This document shows, in pieces, positions 1 to 5,677 of a stretch of 8,079 nucleotides of DNA. This DNA comes from Chloroflexota bacterium (GTDB taxonomy: Bacteria; Chloroflexota; Anaerolineae; B4-G1; SLSP01): NCBI GenBank assembly GCA_009908585.1, contig JAAAOZ010000475.1, forward strand, positions 1-8,079, given 5' to 3'. The position numbers and the translations under genes are program-made. Every line of letters starts with the position of its first letter. Position 1 is the stretch's first letter. The notes beneath the pieces are model-generated. The model was given only the letters and a program-made list of their open reading frames with translations, made no database searches and was not told where the DNA came from.

Positions 1-10
1 CCCCGTAGCC

Positions 11-53
11 GCGAATTCCCTCGGCCATTGGGCCTTGGGGCCAAGGTATTCGC
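11..53. repeat. Nested inverted repeat at the left edge
   Basis: The outer arms gcgaat (11-16) and attcgc (48-53) enclose an inner hairpin ccttgg-gg-ccaagg (33-46). The outer arms and flanking bases resemble the gcgaat/attcgc palindromic intergenic repeats I recall from many bacterial genomes; that resemblance is from memory only. It may be an interspersed repeat cut by the window edge. Confidence 0.45.
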
Positions 54-130
54 CAGCCAGGCCTCTGTTTTTTAAAGATATTGAATTTCTACGCAAAACA
101 AAAGTGTAAACCGATTTCCACTACCCCTTG

Positions 131-146
131 AACCATCCCGATGGTT
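131..146. repeat. Short hairpin aaccat/atggtt
   Basis: Perfect 6-bp arms (131-136 and 141-146) around a cccg loop. No T-run follows on either strand, so it is not a canonical terminator. It is possibly part of the cluster of small palindromes downstream of the operon. Confidence 0.35.
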
Positions 147-176
147 TCACAATAAAGCCTCTCCACCACCCCCAAC

Positions 177-211
177 CCCTCCTCCTCTCCATTGAACGGA
201 GAGGAGGAGGG
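177..211. repeat. 14-bp stem hairpin of polypurine/polypyrimidine sequence
   Basis: The arms 177-190 (ccctcctcctctcc) and 198-211 are perfectly complementary over 14 bp with a 7-base loop, attgaac. This is a strong hairpin in RNA from either strand. No T-run follows it, which argues against an intrinsic terminator, although such a stable stem could protect the 3' end of the operon transcript from exonucleases. Confidence 0.6.
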
Positions 212-214
212 AGG

Positions 215-232
215 GATCTGTCTAGACAGATC
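215..232. repeat. Perfect 18-bp palindrome
   Basis: gatctgtctagacagatc is identical to its reverse complement, centred on ctag. It starts three bases after the 14-bp stem hairpin. A perfect dyad of this length could be an operator, a cruciform or the core of an interspersed repeat. No gene start lies nearby, so a repeat role is more likely than an operator role. Confidence 0.6.
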
Positions 233-402
233 AGGGAGGAGGTGCGGCTTTGTTACACCAATTTCCTTTTTGGGCCTTGTGTGGGTTTTGGGCGCCACCA
301 TCAACTTAGACCCTATTGAGCTTCATTGGATCATCAGTCAAAATTCACCACCATCCATTTAGGAAATCACCGTCTCTGATCACGAAAATTAACCATTGCC
401 TT

Positions 403-432
403 ATTTTTCCTTAGCGCCTTGGCGCCTTTGCG
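403..432. repeat. gcgcctt-type short repeat just after the operon's last stop
   Basis: gcgcctt occurs twice in succession (414-420 and 422-428) within a stretch rich in ttgcg/ggcgc words. It resembles the gcgcctttgcg interspersed repeats I recall from environmental bacterial genomes, an impression from memory only. The ggcgcc core can pair with itself, but the stem is short and lacks a T-run. Confidence 0.3.
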
Positions 433-461
433 ATCCCCCCCTTTAGCTTTTTTCAGCCGAG

Positions 462-2987
462 TCATTCTAATCGAAGGGGAACGAAAACAGCGTCATTGGG
501 CGCATCCCCGGCTATGGGCCACCGTTTCCCGTCATCCAACCAATAAACGCCGGTGCGCAACCAAAAAGCTTTATTCAAAGACCCTTCGAACTCATGATAT
601 TGAACGATTACATCCCCTGGCCGCAAGGCTATCGGAGAGACGCCCAAACCATCCGCCACCGCCACGCTCTCTCCCGCCTCGCCGACTAAGTGCGCCATAA
701 TAGAAAAAGAGCGCGTGAAAGGAGCGGTGTTTTCCATTCGCCACCACGTCTCGATGCCCAAGGTCTCCGCGCTTTGAGACCCCGCTTCTTTTTTATTTTC
801 ATTTTCATTCCCGATATTAACGCCCAACAACGTCATCGTATCGTCAAAAAGCCAAGGAGCTTCACGCAACGCATCCTCCGAGCCAACAAGAGGCACCGCC
901 TCGGCCTTGGCCGGCACGCCCCTTTGCATATCGGGAATCGGCAGGATTTGATCCTCCGGCTGCCATTCGTAAAGCGCAAAGGCAGGAGACCTTCGATCCG
1001 CCCATTGTCTAAAACTCTGCGGCACCCCATCCAGATGATGCGCCCCGATTGAATGCGCAATTGCTTCTCCGGGAAAGTCCTCGACGATTTGAGAATCCGC
1101 CAAGTAAAGCGATTCCTTGATCGTGCTGGATTGCAACGTCTGATCGTGGAGGGCATACCAGCCGGTCGTGCGCCCGCCATAAGGATAAATCCACGTATGA
1201 GCACAATCGAATATCACATTGCGGGGGCTTATCGCGCCAAACCCTTCGGAGATAGCGTCGGCGTTTAGGGGGTGAACGGGCCGACTGCATTGCGCCACCC
1301 ACGTCGGCTGCGTTGGCTCCGGCACCTGGTAATAAAAATGGCTCCCCCCGATAACTGTGTCCGGCACATGATATCGAAACCAGCTGTAGTTTTCAATAAA
1401 GGGCACACTCAATCCACTCAATGTATTGGCGCCGATCACATATTTCCCTGGGGCCGGATATAACCACGGGCGCAGCAACTTACCCGGTGCGCCTAAAGAG
1501 GGCGGCAACAACCGATAATCCGTTATCCCGTAATCCGACGGCGTTAAATAGCCGGTAGAAGCCGAAAAGCCAAAGGCATGCCCCGTCTCATTCTGCCACG
1601 TCCGAATGGCCTTCCAACTCTGACACCAATCTGTATTCGAGCTGGCCAGATAGCGCCATCCATTTTCGGGGCCGCCGGCCAGTTCATTGAAATAAGAGAT
1701 CGTGTGGGGATACGCCCGCAGAGTACCGCCGATGTACCAGACCCCCAGTAATCCGCCGATAAGCAGGAGGGTTTGTCGCCCTCTGCGGGGCGCGTCAGCC
1801 AGCAAATCTGCCAGCCGCCCCCCCCCTGAACTTATCAGGAAATAAATAAACGGATGGATGGGTAAGAGATGCCGGTAGCCGATATTTGGCCCTTGCGTGA
1901 TGGCAACCCCTATGTACAACGGCACAAAGCCACCCACATAATATAAGTCACGATGACGCCCTCGCCACAACCAAACGCCGACGCCCATCATCCCCCCGAT
2001 TAACCACGGTACCGGATTCTTCAGCACAAAAGCCAAGGGGAAATACCACCACCAATGCCCCTGTTTAACGTTGCCCAAGGCATAAACTGTGTGCGTCTCC
2101 GCATCCGAGGTGTGATAAAAAAGCCCCTGCCAATGAAGCGGCGCGGGCACGGGCAGCGGCACATCCGGCAGGGAGCCTACGTCAAACCCATACATCGCCC
2201 ATACGATGCAAAAAGCTATCCCCGCCATGACCACGCTCTGCTTCAGGAGCCGAGACCGGAATTGTGCGGAGCGCATCGAGATCGACCGCGCGATCATCGC
2301 GCCGCCACCTGCCACGGCCCATAGCACGCCCGACCCCTTGGCCAGCATCGTTAATCCCATAAAAACGCCGCCGCAGACGGCATACTTCCAGCTAAGGCGT
2401 TTGGCCCAGCGCCATATCCAATAGAGAGCTAAGGTGCCCAGCACCGTCACGCCCACATCATTCGTGGCCAGGCAGCCATGGCCCAACAACGTGGGGTCGA
2501 ACAGCAAGATTCCCAACGCTAGGAGGCCAACCCTCGCGCCCCACACATCAGTGGCCCAGCGATAGACGGTAGCACCCAACAGCATAGTCAAAAGGATGAG
2601 GGGCACGCGACTGGCCAATGCAACCTGATTCAGCGGCCCTATCGACTCGATAAAGCTCTGGGCATAAGCCGGTCGATTAACTCCCCAGCCATTTAAAGTT
2701 TCCAAAGGCACATCGGGATTTACCAGGTAGAGCGGCAGCGCCGCCCACGCATCCACTAACAATGGATGACCTCGCAAAGGCATCGTCCACATTCCCTCCC
2801 GCCCCCGCGCCAGCACCGCATAACCGGCGGCCAGATGGGAAGGTTCGTCAGTGGTCATTGAATAAAACGTCGCCTCCCTGATCAATAATCCAAACAGGAC
2901 GAGTAACAAGCCAATGGCTACCCATCGCCCAAGACGCTTGCTGGATTGGACCAACGTGCGATTTTCTACCTTGCTCTCGATGCCCAT
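462..2987 (-). CDS. GT-C (family 39-like) membrane glycosyltransferase, paralogue 3 (intact copy)
   Basis: Probable lipid-phosphate-sugar-dependent glycosyltransferase, last gene of the operon; donor and acceptor unknown. I prefer ATG at 2987 (841 aa) to the upstream GTG at 2999, because GGAGAG at 2992-2997 sits correctly before the ATG and the previous stop overlaps it as TGATG; the GTG has no ribosome site. A membrane helix at about 22-37 precedes T-D-E-P-S-H (D47, E48), the putative catalytic loop. A-T-N-D follows at 174-177 and G-P-N-I-G-Y-R-H-L-L-P near 366-376, with multiple helices up to about residue 423. The extracytoplasmic part has S-N-T-D-W (about 450-454), cysteines 567 and 595 (also conserved in the gene at 5664-8060), and a C-terminal module with W-W-R, M-A-H-L-V and D-V-I-V-Q. 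The ending L-R-T-G-V-Y-W-L ... D-A-V-F-V-P-L-R-L-E shows what the broken paralogue should look like. An Asn/Glu/Lys-rich insert (about 725-735) is absent from that paralogue. Confidence 0.9.
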   Translation of the reverse strand: MGIESKVENRTLVQSSKRLGRWVAIGLLLVLFGLLIREATFYSMTTDEPSHLAAGYAVLARGREGMWTMPLRGHPLLVDAWAALPLYLVNPDVPLETLNGWGVNRPAYAQSFIESIGPLNQVALASRVPLILLTMLLGATVYRWATDVWGARVGLLALGILLFDPTLLGHGCLATNDVGVTVLGTLALYWIWRWAKRLSWKYAVCGGVFMGLTMLAKGSGVLWAVAGGGAMIARSISMRSAQFRSRLLKQSVVMAGIAFCIVWAMYGFDVGSLPDVPLPVPAPLHWQGLFYHTSDAETHTVYALGNVKQGHWWWYFPLAFVLKNPVPWLIGGMMGVGVWLWRGRHRDLYYVGGFVPLYIGVAITQGPNIGYRHLLPIHPFIYFLISSGGGRLADLLADAPRRGRQTLLLIGGLLGVWYIGGTLRAYPHTISYFNELAGGPENGWRYLASSNTDWCQSWKAIRTWQNETGHAFGFSASTGYLTPSDYGITDYRLLPPSLGAPGKLLRPWLYPAPGKYVIGANTLSGLSVPFIENYSWFRYHVPDTVIGGSHFYYQVPEPTQPTWVAQCSRPVHPLNADAISEGFGAISPRNVIFDCAHTWIYPYGGRTTGWYALHDQTLQSSTIKESLYLADSQIVEDFPGEAIAHSIGAHHLDGVPQSFRQWADRRSPAFALYEWQPEDQILPIPDMQRGVPAKAEAVPLVGSEDALREAPWLFDDTMTLLGVNIGNENENKKEAGSQSAETLGIETWWRMENTAPFTRSFSIMAHLVGEAGESVAVADGLGVSPIALRPGDVIVQYHEFEGSLNKAFWLRTGVYWLDDGKRWPIAGDAPNDAVFVPLRLE

Positions 2988-5677
2988 CACTCTCTCCACG
3001 CGGTAAGTACAATCACATCGTTCGCCAACCGTTCACCATATTCAAACGCAGGCACGCGCTCCATCGTAGATAAATCGTACCATCCCACCCTCATGTAATC
3101 CACAAGAGACACTTCTCCTTGAAGCCCTTCCGCAGGCAAGTCTAAGGTCAACGTATCAACGATCACCTGTCCCACCTCCCAGTGCGAGGTGGGATACACG
3201 CCGTTGAGGGGTTGGGCGTCATGACTGGTCACCAACGTGTCATTCTCATCCACCCCATGCACAAAGACAGTATAATCCACAGACATTGAGGTTAGCGCTT
3301 CCCACACCAAAGACACCCGCAGGTGATCTTCCACCAGCTGAGTTCTATATCCACGCAACATCGCCTTATCTCCCAGCACAACTTCCCTGCGATACTGCGG
3401 GATGCGGGGATCTTCTCCCTCTTCCGTGACGTACACCGGCCCCAGCACCATCACCTCCCCTGAGGATCTCTCATCTTCCAACTTCAAGCGCGTTTCCGTC
3501 TCAGGATCAAAGACGCCCACCCGTAACCCATACGTTCCCTCTGGCATATCCGGGGCAAGCGGGATTTTATAGACGTGCCTGACGTGATAATCCCGCCAAC
3601 GGGATAGTGTATCTTCAAAAACAGGGGTGTCCCAGATTTTCTTTGTGGTCCCTTGAGGATCAATGATATGCACAAATAATTTATCCCGCACCGGCTGCTG
3701 GCTATCACTTCGCCAATATAAATCCAGCCTTAGATCCGTCCCTGGCGATATAAGCTGGGGCGTCAGTTGATACCCCGAAAGGTGAAGGTGCTTACCCCAT
3801 GTGGCATCCAGGCGGTGGATGGCTTCGTAATCCGCCACAAGTTGTTGCTGTACCTTCAGCAACCCCTCCACTCGGACCATTTCCGAGCGATAAGATGATG
3901 CAACTTGGGAATCCTTCTCAGAGATCATATCCACTAACAAATCTGTCTGAGCTTCTGAAAGTAGGTACGCTTGCCCCGCCTGGGTCAACCACACATACGG
4001 ACTATGTTTATCCACCGTCATATTTTTCAAATCATAGGCGTCCCGTAAGCGCACCCAAGCCGCCTCGTCCGAACTGTGCAAAGTTGCAGGATCTTCAACT
4101 TCCTCAAATCTATCATAAAATAGGAAGCGCGTCGTTGGATACTCATACAGATAAAAGGGCGCCAGCAAATCCTCCGTAAACGACCGAGCTATCAACTCGC
4201 GCACGAAATCAACATGCGGGCCTTCAAAGGCCTCGTAGACCTGAGGATGATCGGCCCAACGGCCAAAATATCGATAGGCCGTTTGCATCCCATTGATGAG
4301 TAAAGCGCAGCTCAAAAGGATGCCCAGCCACCGCCGATCTAGCGAGCTATCAAATTCCAAATCTGATGTTTTTTCCTCAGAAAACTGGCCATTTCGGGGA
4401 AACCCATTTTCTCGGAACCGCCCTAACCATGGCGCCGCCGCGATCAATCCCCGCGCCGCTATCGCATAGTAAGCGGGCAAGATCATCGCCAACCGCCAGG
4501 CTTGAACGCTCTCATCCGCCGTAATCCACGCGGGTAACCACGCGACCCCAAAATTAAGGAGGAGAAAGATCCGCCCTTCCTTCACGCGCCTCTGGATAGT
4601 TCCAGGATTTAAAACCTCCCAAACCTGGCCCTCTTTCCTCAGAAAACCACTTGCTCTTGGGAGGTTTGTTTTCTGGGGACGGCCCTTACCAGCCCCAAAA
4701 ATCTCCGTCAGGATTACTCCAACCCCGACCCAGAACATTATGAGATTAAGTGTCTCAAATCCGGCCACCCCTACCAGACCATGCCGCCAATTCTTATCCC
4801 ATCCCCCTACGAAAGCGCCCACCACATTTCGAATGTGAGTTGCGAGCGTGATATCTCCCGTCCGCAAGCGACGGGTGATCAAAACTTGTGCGGCCCGCTC
4901 AGAAAAGGCATCAGGATAATGCAGGAAAAATATCGCCAGCGGGGCAAATGCTATTAGAGAGGCCACGGCCATTAAGACTAAATCCCGCCATCGCTCCCAC
5001 CGCAACCGAAATCGCCCCTCATCTCGTCCCAAATTTACCAGCAACCAAAATCCGCCGTAGACAAACGGCAGAAAACGCGCGGTAGGATATGTATATTGAC
5101 TTAGCCCCAGCGCAATCCCGGCCCCGACAAAATATCTTAGGCGCCGATGACGCCATCCGCGCCAGAAAAGATATCCGGTCAATAATGAAAAGGTGATCAC
5201 CAGCGACACGCGATAGCCGCTTCGGCTCATGGTCAGATGCCAAAACGAGAATCCCAAGTTCGCGGCGCCAGTCACACCCAACCATTCGCCCCCCATCGCA
5301 TGCCCCGAAAACAACATTCTCATCCATTGATACATCAACGGGATCGCCAAGAGGCTTAACAAGGCCATGGGAAGCCGCAAAGCAAACGTCGGCCCGACCA
5401 TAGACCCGGAGGTGATGGGACGCGAATTCGACGGGTTAGGTCCTAACACACTCATAGCCAAGGCCTGAAAATAATGCGCCATCGCTTCGCGCCCCGTACT
5501 GCGGACAAAAAACACTTGCGGCCTCCGGCTCCGAAGCATCCATGCTGCATCCATGCCGTTATAGGCCTCATCGTACCACAAGCCGGGCGGCGTATGGGGC
5601 AAGTCCCAGAGGTGGAACGCGCTCACAATTAACATGATCCCCACCATAACGATACGGGATAGCTCACGAGATGACAT
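2987..5677 (-). CDS. GT-C (family 39/PMT_2-like) membrane glycosyltransferase with two C-terminal beta-sandwich modules
   Basis: Probable integral-membrane glycosyltransferase using a lipid-linked sugar donor; acceptor unknown. Residues 8-24 form the first membrane helix. The first outer loop carries P-P-G-L-W-Y-D-E-A (30-38), with D36/E37 as the expected catalytic acids. Further hydrophobic segments lie near 99-118, 157-173, 203-214, 232-252, 308-326, 371-385, 397-413 and 449-464. From about 465 the chain is soluble and presumably extracytoplasmic. It contains two related sandwich-like modules, roughly 630-735 and 770-880, each with G-Y followed by L-x-W/Y-W-x and then F-V-H-x-x-D. The hydrophilic loops at about 330-359 and 418-442 are encoded by two copies of a DNA repeat (see the entries at 4611 and 4349). 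The ATG at 5677 has GAGGGAG nine bases upstream, lying within the original end of the preceding gene. Its TGA overlaps the next ATG as TGATG, so translation is probably coupled. It is a more distant relative of both flanking genes. Confidence 0.9.
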   Translation of the reverse strand: MSSRELSRIVMVGIMLIVSAFHLWDLPHTPPGLWYDEAYNGMDAAWMLRSRRPQVFFVRSTGREAMAHYFQALAMSVLGPNPSNSRPITSGSMVGPTFALRLPMALLSLLAIPLMYQWMRMLFSGHAMGGEWLGVTGAANLGFSFWHLTMSRSGYRVSLVITFSLLTGYLFWRGWRHRRLRYFVGAGIALGLSQYTYPTARFLPFVYGGFWLLVNLGRDEGRFRLRWERWRDLVLMAVASLIAFAPLAIFFLHYPDAFSERAAQVLITRRLRTGDITLATHIRNVVGAFVGGWDKNWRHGLVGVAGFETLNLIMFWVGVGVILTEIFGAGKGRPQKTNLPRASGFLRKEGQVWEVLNPGTIQRRVKEGRIFLLLNFGVAWLPAWITADESVQAWRLAMILPAYYAIAARGLIAAAPWLGRFRENGFPRNGQFSEEKTSDLEFDSSLDRRWLGILLSCALLINGMQTAYRYFGRWADHPQVYEAFEGPHVDFVRELIARSFTEDLLAPFYLYEYPTTRFLFYDRFEEVEDPATLHSSDEAAWVRLRDAYDLKNMTVDKHSPYVWLTQAGQAYLLSEAQTDLLVDMISEKDSQVASSYRSEMVRVEGLLKVQQQLVADYEAIHRLDATWGKHLHLSGYQLTPQLISPGTDLRLDLYWRSDSQQPVRDKLFVHIIDPQGTTKKIWDTPVFEDTLSRWRDYHVRHVYKIPLAPDMPEGTYGLRVGVFDPETETRLKLEDERSSGEVMVLGPVYVTEEGEDPRIPQYRREVVLGDKAMLRGYRTQLVEDHLRVSLVWEALTSMSVDYTVFVHGVDENDTLVTSHDAQPLNGVYPTSHWEVGQVIVDTLTLDLPAEGLQGEVSLVDYMRVGWYDLSTMERVPAFEYGERLANDVIVLTAWRE
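2992..2997 (-). promoter_or_regulatory. Ribosome binding site deciding the start of the last glycosyltransferase gene
   Basis: GGAGAG on the minus strand, in the final codons (W-R-E) of the middle gene and four bases before ATG 2985-2987 (six if only GGAG is counted). It selects this ATG over the GTG at 2999, which lies upstream of the site itself. The TGATG stop/start overlap adds to the case for coupled translation. Confidence 0.6.
4349..4428 (-). repeat. Copy B of the same approximately 80-bp repeat, diverged
   Basis: Gapless partner of the segment at 4611-4690. The two copies are 262 bases apart, which is not a multiple of three, so they are translated in different frames into unrelated peptides. 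The similarity is therefore at the DNA level, not a protein-domain duplication. The agaaaa/ttttct arms (4406-4412 and 4379-4385) are kept with the same 20-base spacing as in copy A. The long 11-bp arms of copy A have decayed here. It encodes a hydrophilic stretch at about residues 418-443, before the last membrane helix. Confidence 0.55.
4611..4690 (-). repeat. Copy A of an approximately 80-bp palindromic repeat inserted in frame in the middle gene
   Basis: Read on the minus strand from 4690, this segment aligns without gaps to 4428-4349. I count 48 of 80 identical bases, concentrated in a left block (ggtNagggcNgtNccNagaa) and a central block (gttttctgaggaaa). It contains a perfect 11-bp inverted repeat (4612-4622 with 4657-4667) and a 7-bp one (4641-4647 with 4668-4674, agaaaac/gttttct). 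It encodes a hydrophilic loop at about residues 330-356, between membrane helices, without a stop codon. It is probably a small non-autonomous mobile repeat of the kind that tolerates coding insertion. Confidence 0.6.

Larger units (their letters stand above)
1..461. other. Gene-free region downstream of the operon, rich in palindromes
   Basis: No open frame here looks like a protein. Short frames run through low-complexity and palindromic DNA and lack plausible starts or similarity. The stretch is more AT-rich between about 240 and 410. It holds several inverted repeats, listed separately, and no hairpin followed directly by a T-run on the minus strand, so transcription of the operon must end by another means or outside what I can recognise. 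Confidence 0.6.

Noticed and set aside
33..73. Hairpin ccttgg/ccaagg with a downstream T6 run as a plus-strand intrinsic terminator
   Set aside because: The T-run (68-73) is about 21 bases after the hairpin and not adjacent, the loop is too short as drawn, and no plus-strand gene is visible to be terminated.
89..304. A 71-codon minus-strand frame and a 63-codon plus-strand frame in the intergenic region
   Set aside because: Both run through the 14-bp hairpin and the 18-bp palindrome, so their peptides are translations of repeat DNA. Neither has a convincing ribosome site.
412..430. ggcgcc self-complementary block as the operon terminator
   Set aside because: The stem is only 4-5 bp and on the minus strand it is followed by an A-rich, not T-rich, stretch.
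2988..2999. GTG start at 2999 (and GTG at 2990) for the last gene
   Set aside because: No ribosome binding site precedes the GTG at 2999, and the GTG at 2990 is too close to GGAGAG. The ATG at 2987 has good spacing and a TGATG overlap with the preceding stop.
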